Positions 1 to 6,855 of a DNA stretch of 30,994 nt are shown here, in pieces; the first letter of the stretch is position 1, and each line of letters begins with the position of its first letter. The stretch is from a virus. Both the position numbers and the translations under genes were made by a program. The notes below the pieces were generated by a model. The model saw nothing but the letters and a program-made list of their open reading frames with translations, ran no database searches and was not told the DNA's origin. The stretch spans positions 1-30,994 of the IMG/VR virus record IMGVR_UViG_3300009079_000077; one strand, written 5' to 3'.

Positions 1-1920
1 TGGACTAAAGGTGGATTGGAGAACTTTAAAAACAATCCAATTATACTTTTTAACCATGATTATAACAAACCTATCGGTAGAGCAACTGGTTTAGAAGTCA
101 CTGACAAAGGCCTAGATATTACTGCAAAAATATCTAAAGCTGCAGGTGACATTACTCATTTAGTGAAAGATGGTGTCCTTGGCGCTTTTTCAGTTGGATT
201 TAGATGCAAAGAATCTGACTATATGACAGAGCACGATGGATATAAAATTAAAGACGCGGAACTATTTGAAGTCTCAGTAGTATCAGTACCTTGCAACCAA
301 GGGGCAACCTTTGGATTAAGCAAGTCATTTGATTCTATGGATGATTACAGAAAGTACCAAAAAGAAATATTACAGGCTAACTCAACTGCACCAGCAGATG
401 CTGTTAAAATTGAGCAGCCAAGCGAGGAGAAATCCTCATCAACGGAGACTGATATGTCAGAAGAAAAAAAATCTCCTGAAACTTCAATCGATCTTGAAGC
501 ATTTGCAAAAAAAGTAGCAGAAGATACTGCGACTAAAATTGCGATGAAGCAAGCCGAACAGAAGGCAGCAGACGAAGCTAAACAACAAGAAGCAATTCAA
601 GTTGAAGCTGAACAAAAAGCTGTTCAAGAAGCAAAGGAAATGGAAACAAAAACTATAGTGGAAGCTGGTTTGACAGGAGCTGAAAGGCTAATGAACGACC
701 TAGAAACTAGAGTCAATGAAAAACAAGAAGACTTAAAATCAGTAGTCGATAGCCTAGAAAAGCAACTCGCTGAGAAATCAGAAGAAATCATGAATATTCG
801 TGAATCTAAAAGAGTTTTTGCTAATAGACAAGGTAACGGCGACTGGAAGAAAGACTTTGAACAAGATGTTATGGATGCAAAATTTGCTGGTTTAGCGACT
901 GGTAAAGGTTGGGATACAGACTACTCTAAGTCATTAATGGAAAAAGTTAATGCACAAGCAGGTGTAGAAGTATCTTCAGCTAACTTTGAACAGTTAGTAT
1001 CAACATCAATTGAAAGAGATATCCAAAACGAGCTAGTATTAGCTCCATTATTTAGAGAAATTCAAATGAATTCCGCTAATATGGTTATCCCAGTATTACC
1101 AGACGCTGGTTATGCTGAATTTACATCAGGACAAACAGCTGGTGGAAGTAATCCAAAAGGAAACTTAGAAGCTAGAGGCGCCGCTTTAGGTGCTAATGAT
1201 GGTGTTGACTTAACAGAAGTTACATTATCAACTAAAAAGCTTATTTCACAATCTTACTTAGGTAACGAGACTGAAGAAGATGCAATCATGCCTATCCTCC
1301 CTTTAATCAGAGAGTCAATGGTAAGAGCACATGCAAGAGGTATCGAGAATGCTATCTTAGCAGGTGACAATGCTGAAGGTGTATATGGTACATCAGCAGC
1401 AGCTTTTGAAGGTTTGATTGAGCATGCAAGTAATGGTTCATTTAATACTGTAGACGTCGGTGGCGGTTCAGGTGGAATCTTTGCAGCAGGCGATGCTTTA
1501 ACTGCAGCAGACCTATTAGGTCTAAGAAAGAACATGGGCAAATATGGTGTTAATCCATCAGAAGTTGTTTATCTTGTTTCACAAGAAGGTTACTACAACC
1601 TACTTGAAGATGCAGAGTTCCAAGACGCTAACCTAGTTGGTGACATGGCTACTAAATTAAGTGGTGAAATCGGACAAGTATTTGGCTCAAGAGTCATCTT
1701 ATGTGACGAGTTCGCTTCTAAAGCAGCTTCAAAAACTGGTGCTATCGCAGTATACCCAAGAAACTATGTAATGCCTAGACTAAGAGGTGTAACAATAGAA
1801 TCTGACTACGAAGTAGCAAACCAAAGAAGAGTACTAGTAGCTTCACAAAGATTAGGCTTTGCCGAATTGATTGAGAATGCACACACAGTACACGGATGGA
1901 AGTACGCAGCAGCTAGTTAA
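1..1920 (+). CDS. Prohead protease-major capsid protein fusion (5' partial)
   Basis: The frame is open from base 1, so the true start lies left of the window; the TTG at 16 is only the first possible start inside it. Numbering from 16, residues 1-100 look like an HK97-type prohead protease (S78/U35): NPIILFNHDY with a candidate catalytic His14, GAFSVGF with Ser59, and FEVSVVSVP with Glu85. Residues about 150-270 are Ala/Glu/Lys-rich and predicted by eye to be coiled coil, like the HK97 delta (scaffold) domain. Residues about 280-634 fit an HK97-fold major capsid protein. The protease would mature the prohead by removing the delta segment and then itself. In HK97 these are two genes; here they are one frame. 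An in-frame ATG at 454 with GGAG 6 nt upstream could make a separate delta-capsid product. The gene ends in a strong terminator. Confidence 0.88.
   Translation, partial: WTKGGLENFKNNPIILFNHDYNKPIGRATGLEVTDKGLDITAKISKAAGDITHLVKDGVLGAFSVGFRCKESDYMTEHDGYKIKDAELFEVSVVSVPCNQGATFGLSKSFDSMDDYRKYQKEILQANSTAPADAVKIEQPSEEKSSSTETDMSEEKKSPETSIDLEAFAKKVAEDTATKIAMKQAEQKAADEAKQQEAIQVEAEQKAVQEAKEMETKTIVEAGLTGAERLMNDLETRVNEKQEDLKSVVDSLEKQLAEKSEEIMNIRESKRVFANRQGNGDWKKDFEQDVMDAKFAGLATGKGWDTDYSKSLMEKVNAQAGVEVSSANFEQLVSTSIERDIQNELVLAPLFREIQMNSANMVIPVLPDAGYAEFTSGQTAGGSNPKGNLEARGAALGANDGVDLTEVTLSTKKLISQSYLGNETEEDAIMPILPLIRESMVRAHARGIENAILAGDNAEGVYGTSAAAFEGLIEHASNGSFNTVDVGGGSGGIFAAGDALTAADLLGLRKNMGKYGVNPSEVVYLVSQEGYYNLLEDAEFQDANLVGDMATKLSGEIGQVFGSRVILCDEFASKAASKTGAIAVYPRNYVMPRLRGVTIESDYEVANQRRVLVASQRLGFAELIENAHTVHGWKYAAAS
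444..456 (+). promoter_or_regulatory. Internal ribosome binding site and start for capsid-only product
   Basis: GGAG at 444-447 is followed, after 6 nt, by an ATG at 454-456 that is in frame with the protease-capsid gene. It lies exactly between the protease domain and the coiled-coil delta segment. Translation from here would give a 488-residue delta-plus-capsid protein (MSEEKKSPETS...). The spacing is ideal for initiation. That it is used is inference; it would solve the need for far more capsid than protease. Confidence 0.6.
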
Positions 1921-1939
1921 TAGCTAATTACAGGTTTTC

Positions 1940-1968
1940 GGTGGGTTTCCTTAAAACCCACCCTTTTT
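1940..1968 (+). terminator. Rho-independent terminator after the capsid gene
   Basis: A perfect 9-bp stem (GGTGGGTTT, 1940-1948, with AAACCCACC, 1954-1962) has a 5-nt loop and is followed by CTTTTT. It lies 20 nt after the capsid stop and 5 nt before the next start. No promoter is visible after it, so the next genes probably depend on read-through or antitermination. Confidence 0.88.
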
Positions 1969-1972
1969 AACT

Positions 1973-2569
1973 ATGGCAGACTTAATAACAGTAAACGAAT
2001 ATAAAGACGCAGAAGGCCTTCGAGGGGAGAAGGATGATGATCGTCTAGCTGTTATAGTACCTCAGGTATCTGATTTAGTTAAAAAGTATTGCGGAACAAG
2101 TTTCGTAGATTTTTATAGTACAGATAAAGTTGAAGTTTTTACAATTGAAGATAACTATACTAACACCATAATTGTGAGTGAAAGCCCTATAGTTTCTGTA
2201 ACAAAAGTAGAAGAAAGACAGAATTATTCAGATAGTTATACAGAACTTACTATACCTAAATATGAATACTATGTTGATGAAGAAGCCGATGCAATCATTA
2301 GAACTAATGCAGGTGGTAATCAGATACATTGGGCAAGAGGTGTAGGTGCTGTAAAAATTACATATAAAGCAGGGTATGCCTCAACACCAAGAGATTTACA
2401 ACTAGCTTTATTTGACTTAATTAATTACTACATAAAAGACGAGCATAAAGAAAGAAGAAGTTTGGGCGGAGCTGTCCAACAGAATCAAGGTACTGCAGGA
2501 ATCAGAAATAGTACTGACTTCCCAGACCACATAAAAAGGGTACTTGATTTATATAAAGTAGTTATTTAA
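1973..2569 (+). CDS. Head-tail connector protein (gp6-like)
   Basis: This 198-residue protein has the layout of the HK97 gp6/YqbG head-tail connector family. An N-terminal helical part (LITVNEYKDAEG, then LAVIVPQVSDLVKKYCG) is followed by a beta-rich middle and the typical 'VKITYKAGYASTPRDLQLALFDL' type segment near residues 125-150, which this family carries before its C-terminal helix. Such proteins form a 12- or 13-fold ring under the portal and start the head-tail joint. Its place directly after the capsid gene agrees. No good ribosome binding site precedes the ATG, which lies just after the U-tract of the terminator. The stop overlaps the next start as TAATG. Confidence 0.8.
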   Translation: MADLITVNEYKDAEGLRGEKDDDRLAVIVPQVSDLVKKYCGTSFVDFYSTDKVEVFTIEDNYTNTIIVSESPIVSVTKVEERQNYSDSYTELTIPKYEYYVDEEADAIIRTNAGGNQIHWARGVGAVKITYKAGYASTPRDLQLALFDLINYYIKDEHKERRSLGGAVQQNQGTAGIRNSTDFPDHIKRVLDLYKVVI

Positions 2570-4290
2570 TGTCAGTAAAAAACTTACGAGATATAATTGT
2601 ACAAGAAATAGATAAAAATAAAGCACAATTAAGAGAATTACAATATCAAAATTACGTAGTTCACATGTATTTTTATAATAACTTAATAAAAGAACATGTA
2701 CTTGACCTTATGACTCAAGCAGTTTTAGGAGTCACTAAACATGCAGGATTAAGCACAAAAGAAAAAAGTACACTAAATGGAGCTGTACAAAGGTACACAA
2801 ATGGACAACTTAGTATAGGTAATATTGGCCATATACATGAAAAAGTAGGTTACAAAGTTTTTAAAGGGCCAAGCCCAGCACAGGCAAATGCTTTTGATAA
2901 ACTAGTTAGTTATAGAACTCCTGGTATAAAAGGAACTCCTAAAATGCAAAAAGGCAAAGTAGGGCCAAAAGTAGTATTCGTGCATGCTAGAGGTTCAAAA
3001 CACTTTGGAGTACATTTAGGTATCGCACAGAATAACCCTTGTACTGTTGCAACTTATAAAGCTAGTATGGGTTCTGATGAAGCTAATAGAGCTGTTATGA
3101 GGACTATAATTCAAAACATAATTGATAATAGTACTTATCATATGGAACAAAAATTTCCGTACTTAAAAGGAGGAGCCAGAGGACGAGGAGGCTTAACCAA
3201 TAAAACTAGATTAGGTAATGATGGTCAAGACGGAAACCCATTCGTACAACCAGGACCTTTCAGTGCAAGAGGAAATTATGCTAGATTGCATGGTCCAGTA
3301 GCAGGTAGATTTAATAGTGGTACTCTAGACCCTACTGTAAATGACGAATATGGAGATACCTCAGTAGCTGTAGTAGGACTAGTTGAAACACTTAGAGGTG
3401 AAAAACAAAAAGCGCATTTAGCAGGAGACTTTGTAACAAGTTCAGCAACAATGTATTTAGCTTCTAAATTAGATGCTTCTTTTTCCGTTAATAGCACAAC
3501 TATAAGTGATTTGCTAAAATTTGATAAAGTTATAGAATTTGCAATGGCACTAGGCTCAAATACTCCAGGCAGTACTCCAGGGAGCCAACAAGCCATGATG
3601 AGTAAATCTGATACAGACGCAGTATTAGATATAGTAGAAAAAATTGTAAACGATGTTTTAGCTAATCCAAAGTTTAATAAAGATTTTAAAACATCTAAAG
3701 GCATAACACAAAGAATGGGTGAAATTGGTGGTTCTGCGTACTTAAAAGAAATATTAAGTAAGAAATGGTGGAACAAACCAAATATGCGTTTAAGGGTTAA
3801 TAAGCAGTTAGTAAAGCTAGGCAAGAGCGAAAAAGAGATGTCAGAAGCTTTACATAGTGTAATAGTTGCAGGAGCTACTAAACTACAAGGAAAAAGAAAT
3901 CCTAAGAAAGGAAGAAAAGGCAGTAGTAAAGTAAGTAATAGGCAAAGAATAGCAGCTTCAACAAGTAAACAAAGACAAAGTCCTATGGCTTTGAAGAATT
4001 TAATAAATTCAGTATTACCACAAGCAGTGGCAATGAAAATGAATCCACCAAGTCTACGTTATAGAACAGGTAGATTTGCAAACTCAGCCCGAGTTACACA
4101 AGTAATGCAAGGGCCAAGAGGAGGGTTACAGGCAGATTATACATACATGAGAGACCCTTATGGAACATTTGAACCAGGTGGAAAAATGGGTAGTGTGCAA
4201 AGAGACCCAAGAAGAATAATCGGGCAAACAATTAGAGAGATTGTTGCTCAAGCAATGCAAAATAAATTTATAAAAGTCAGGAGAATATAA
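2569..4290 (+). CDS. Large head-tail joining / tail completion protein in gpZ position
   Basis: This 573-residue protein lies between the connector and the tail terminator, where lambda has gpZ and HK97 has gp10. The last 80 or so residues (LRYRTGRFANSARV near residue 496, then YMRDPYGTFEPGG and a final basic helix) resemble the C-terminal part of the HK97 gp10/lambda Z type, which carries a 'TGR..NS' motif before strands and helices. The N-terminal 470 residues are not recognised. They are rich in Lys and Gly, without membrane segments or signal peptide, and far longer than the usual 120-200-residue family member. It is translationally coupled to both neighbours by TAATG overlaps. The role in neck assembly is inferred mainly from position. 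Confidence 0.55.
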   Translation: MSVKNLRDIIVQEIDKNKAQLRELQYQNYVVHMYFYNNLIKEHVLDLMTQAVLGVTKHAGLSTKEKSTLNGAVQRYTNGQLSIGNIGHIHEKVGYKVFKGPSPAQANAFDKLVSYRTPGIKGTPKMQKGKVGPKVVFVHARGSKHFGVHLGIAQNNPCTVATYKASMGSDEANRAVMRTIIQNIIDNSTYHMEQKFPYLKGGARGRGGLTNKTRLGNDGQDGNPFVQPGPFSARGNYARLHGPVAGRFNSGTLDPTVNDEYGDTSVAVVGLVETLRGEKQKAHLAGDFVTSSATMYLASKLDASFSVNSTTISDLLKFDKVIEFAMALGSNTPGSTPGSQQAMMSKSDTDAVLDIVEKIVNDVLANPKFNKDFKTSKGITQRMGEIGGSAYLKEILSKKWWNKPNMRLRVNKQLVKLGKSEKEMSEALHSVIVAGATKLQGKRNPKKGRKGSSKVSNRQRIAASTSKQRQSPMALKNLINSVLPQAVAMKMNPPSLRYRTGRFANSARVTQVMQGPRGGLQADYTYMRDPYGTFEPGGKMGSVQRDPRRIIGQTIREIVAQAMQNKFIKVRRI

Positions 4291-4751
4291 TGGACTCAAC
4301 AACAGCAAGAAGATATTCGTCGCGTCGTAGAGCCATAGTTGAAGCAATAGCAGTAGCACTAGAAGGAATAAATGGACAACCTCCATTTAGAAGTTCGGTA
4401 GCAAAAGTAGAGCGTAGACTTAAATTCTGGGATGAAGTAAATGAATTTCCAACTATACATGTTGGAGCAGGTGCGGAAACCAGAGAATATGATGGTGGTG
4501 GATTTCGATTTAGATTTTTAACAATAACAGTTCGATGTTATGTTTCTGACGACAATGATGTCGTAGAAGCTCTCGAAGAATTGTTAGAAGACGTTGAAAC
4601 TGTGTTGGAGGATAATGATCCCTTAACCTACACAGACTCAACAGGAACATCTCATACTACAGTGCAGACTACAATTGCTACTGTAGATACAGATGAAGGC
4701 GTATTAGAACCTCTGGGTGTAGGAGAAATCACCTGCGAGATTCGATATTAA
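4290..4751 (+). CDS. Tail terminator protein (gpU-like)
   Basis: This 153-residue protein fits the tail terminator/minor tail U family. It has an N-terminal helix (RRRAIVEAIAVALEGI), then a 'FPTIHVGAGAETREY' strand segment, an acidic helix (EALEELLEDVETVLED, about residues 95-110), and a late 'TDEGVLEPLGVGEITCEIRY' type end. These proteins form a hexamer that caps the finished tail tube and joins it to the head. Position directly before the tail tube gene matches lambda U-V. AGGAGA at 4279-4284 precedes the ATG by 5 nt, and the start overlaps the upstream stop (TAATG). Confidence 0.75.
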   Translation: MDSTTARRYSSRRRAIVEAIAVALEGINGQPPFRSSVAKVERRLKFWDEVNEFPTIHVGAGAETREYDGGGFRFRFLTITVRCYVSDDNDVVEALEELLEDVETVLEDNDPLTYTDSTGTSHTTVQTTIATVDTDEGVLEPLGVGEITCEIRY

Positions 4752-4765
4752 TGGAGATATAAAAA

Positions 4766-5992
4766 ATGTCATTTTTCTTTAGTAGAGATACAAAAGTTTT
4801 CATGAAGTGGAGTGCTGACAGTACAACTGCCAATACAGCTCTTTATGAAATTCCTGTGTTGGATGGATTTTCGTTCAGTCAGGCAACAAATACTACCGAA
4901 GTAACTTTGAATGAAGCAGCCGGAACAGGTGGTTATAGTAAAAGAGGTAGAACAATGTTCACCGATTCTTACGCACCAGCTGAATGGAGCTTTAGTACTT
5001 ACATCAGACCTACTACATCGGCAGCTGGTTCAGTTGCGGCGGATGCAGGATTACACGCTGGAAACGGTAAAAAGTTTGCAGTAGAAGGCCCACTATGGGC
5101 TGCTATGGGTGGTAAGGATTATCAGAAAGCAGTTGGAGAGTCAGGAACATTTGATCCTGCAGCTCACGAACCTAATTCTTTTGATTTTGCAAATTCAAAT
5201 AACGTACTTATCGGAACGTTTGACCTATTCTTTGTTCTTGGTGCTACCAAGGATACTGAAGGTACAACATTTACAACAGGTACAGACGGAGTAACCGTTT
5301 ATAAATTAGCAGATTGTTCAGTTGGTTCTGCAACAATTGACTTTGATATTGATGGTATCGCGCAAGTAGCGTGGTCTGGAAACGGTAAATCAATAACAGA
5401 AACAGCTTCTTTAGTAACAACTGGTGGTGGTGAAACTACTCTCGGTTTAATTAATGAAGGTCTTTCTTCAACAGGAAACTTTATCAGACAGAAGTTAACA
5501 GATTTAACAGTCGTATATGATGCATCTGAAGTAAGTGGAGCAACTGGAGCTTTAGGCAACAGTGATATCACTTTTGGAGTAACCTTAACAGGTGGAAGTA
5601 TAAGTATTGAAAACAATCTTACTTATCTAACCCCCGAAACACTAGGTACTGTTAGTCAGCCATTAGGTCATATAACAGGTACTAGAAATGTTTCTGGTAA
5701 CTTTACTTGTTACTTAAACGCTGAATCAAATGGGTCTTTAGACTTATTTGAAAAGATGCAGGAATCAACAGGAATTATTACTAATGCTTTTGCCTTAACA
5801 TTTAACATAGGTGGAGGAAGTAATACTCCTAGATGTACAGTAGCTTTACCAAAAGCGCATATGGAATTACCAACTCATAGTATTGAAGACGTAATTTCAG
5901 TAGATGTCGCTTTCCATGGTTTATCAACTGATTTATCATCATCAACTGCAGCTGATGCAACAAACGAAATGAGTATAACATATACATCATAA
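4766..5992 (+). CDS. Major tail tube protein
   Basis: A 408-residue, beta-rich, Thr/Ser/Gly-rich protein in the lambda V position. Features include an opening 'KVFMKWSADSTT' and 'IPVLDGFSFSQATNTTEVTLNE', and a late 'FALTFNIGGGSNTPRCTVALP' then 'HSIEDVISVDVAFHGL' segment, as seen in tail tube proteins of many siphophages and myophages. It would polymerise as stacked hexameric rings around the tape measure. It is longer than lambda V (246 residues), probably from an expanded middle. It has the best ribosome binding site of the early block (GGAGAT 4753-4758, 7 nt before the ATG) and is followed by a strong terminator, both fitting high output. Confidence 0.85.
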   Translation: MSFFFSRDTKVFMKWSADSTTANTALYEIPVLDGFSFSQATNTTEVTLNEAAGTGGYSKRGRTMFTDSYAPAEWSFSTYIRPTTSAAGSVAADAGLHAGNGKKFAVEGPLWAAMGGKDYQKAVGESGTFDPAAHEPNSFDFANSNNVLIGTFDLFFVLGATKDTEGTTFTTGTDGVTVYKLADCSVGSATIDFDIDGIAQVAWSGNGKSITETASLVTTGGGETTLGLINEGLSSTGNFIRQKLTDLTVVYDASEVSGATGALGNSDITFGVTLTGGSISIENNLTYLTPETLGTVSQPLGHITGTRNVSGNFTCYLNAESNGSLDLFEKMQESTGIITNAFALTFNIGGGSNTPRCTVALPKAHMELPTHSIEDVISVDVAFHGLSTDLSSSTAADATNEMSITYTS

Positions 5993-6000
5993 ACTAACTA

Positions 6001-6038
6001 GAATGAGTGAGGAATCCAATCCTCACTCGTTCATTTTT
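6001..6038 (+). terminator. Rho-independent terminator after the tail tube gene
   Basis: A 13-bp stem with one G-T wobble (6001-6013 with 6020-6032) has a 6-nt loop (ATCCAA) and is followed by ATTTTT. The ribosome binding site of the next gene (GGAG, 6039-6042) directly abuts the U-tract. Confidence 0.92.
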
Positions 6039-6049
6039 GGAGAATAAAA

Positions 6050-6499
6050 TTGGAAAACAAAGAAGTAGTACAAGAATTAAAAAAAGAACCAATATCGCTT
6101 AAGAGCTTACTTGCTCCTAGCAAAACCGTAGAATTTGATTATCCTGGGATGGAAGATTTCAAAGTTAAACTAACTTATCTTGCAAGAGAAGAGTTATTAA
6201 AATTACGTAATAAATGCGTAACTAATAAGTTTAATAAGAAAACTAGAGCATACGAAGAAGAATTCGATGCAGATAAATTCCTACCTCAGTATATATCCGC
6301 AGTTATAAAAAACTGGACTGGACTGAAGTATAAATACTTAGAAGAGCTTCTATTAGTTGATACATCAGGGGTCGATACAAATGATTGCTTAGAATTTACA
6401 CAAGAAAATTGTGAAGTTCTAATGAAAAATTCAAACGATTTCGATACATGGGTTACTGAACAAGTTGGTGACTTAGAAAATTTTACAGAACGCAAGTAA
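6050..6499 (+). CDS. G: Tail assembly chaperone G
   Basis: This 149-residue protein starts at TTG 6050, with GGAG at 6039-6042 and a 7-nt spacer; no in-frame ATG lies upstream. It resembles the lambda gpG-type tail chaperones in size, acidic and helical character, and position between tail tube and tape measure genes. The segment 'YLAREELLKLRNKC' and the later 'ISAVIKNWTGLKYKY' are typical of this group. It would bind the tape measure and recruit tube subunits, and is not part of the virion. Near its end lies a complete -1 frameshift signal, so a fraction of ribosomes make the longer GT product. Uncertainty is mostly about symbol, not role. Confidence 0.85.
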   Translation: MENKEVVQELKKEPISLKSLLAPSKTVEFDYPGMEDFKVKLTYLAREELLKLRNKCVTNKFNKKTRAYEEEFDADKFLPQYISAVIKNWTGLKYKYLEELLLVDTSGVDTNDCLEFTQENCEVLMKNSNDFDTWVTEQVGDLENFTERK

Positions 6500-6513
6500 T
6501 ATTACTACTTGCG
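6478..6513 (+). promoter_or_regulatory. Programmed -1 ribosomal frameshift signal (G to GT)
   Basis: In the G frame the bases read GAA AAT TTT, giving the canonical X XXY YYZ heptamer A AAT TTT at 6478-6484. Six nt later a perfect 8-bp stem starts (CGCAAGTA, 6491-6498, with TACTTGCG, 6506-6513; 7-nt loop). The stem covers the G stop codon (6497-6499). The -1 frame is open from 6472 to 6855. All three parts of a -1 signal are thus present at usual spacing. Confidence 0.93.
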
Positions 6514-6855
6514 GATTTAGAAAGATTTTTTAAAAATGACATAGACTTAGATAAGTATCTAAGAGTATGTGAACAATTAGGACAGGAACCTGATCCCGCT
6601 AAAATGCCTCCGTCTCGTGGCGAATTGCCATACGAGGTACAAATAGCATTTTCAATTCATGACATGCTCCCCGATAGATGGGATGGAATGTCTGGGTCTT
6701 ATTTTGGAAAAGATTTATCAGCATTAGGAACAATAATAGATATATATGAAGTTGAAGACAAGAAACAATGTGTTTTTTGGCTAAAAAACATCGAAGCTCT
6801 CAACAGTCGTTCAATAAACGATAGAATGACACAAGAGAGAAAGCGTAAAAAATAA
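6484..6855 (+). CDS. T: T part of the frameshifted tail chaperone GT
   Basis: This is the -1 frame extension of G. Slipping on AAATTTT joins 145 codons of G (from 6050) to 123 codons here, giving a 268-residue GT fusion. The T part begins YRTQVILLLADLERFF and ends in a very basic tail (RKRKK). The frame has no good start of its own: the first ATG, at 6604, lacks a ribosome binding site and would drop the conserved-looking first 40 residues. Lambda GT binds tail tube subunits through its T domain and the tape measure through G. The stop overlaps the tape measure start (TAATG). Confidence 0.88.
   Translation, partial: YRTQVILLLADLERFFKNDIDLDKYLRVCEQLGQEPDPAKMPPSRGELPYEVQIAFSIHDMLPDRWDGMSGSYFGKDLSALGTIIDIYEVEDKKQCVFWLKNIEALNSRSINDRMTQERKRKK

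Noticed and set aside
4126-4386. Minus-strand frame with Leu-rich start
   Set aside because: It spans the joint of two well-supported + strand genes and has no ribosome binding site; the Leu run is antisense of Gln/Lys codons.
6604-6855. T as a separate gene starting at ATG 6604
   Set aside because: No ribosome binding site; the frame is open back to 6472 with a conserved-looking segment, and a full frameshift signal explains it better.
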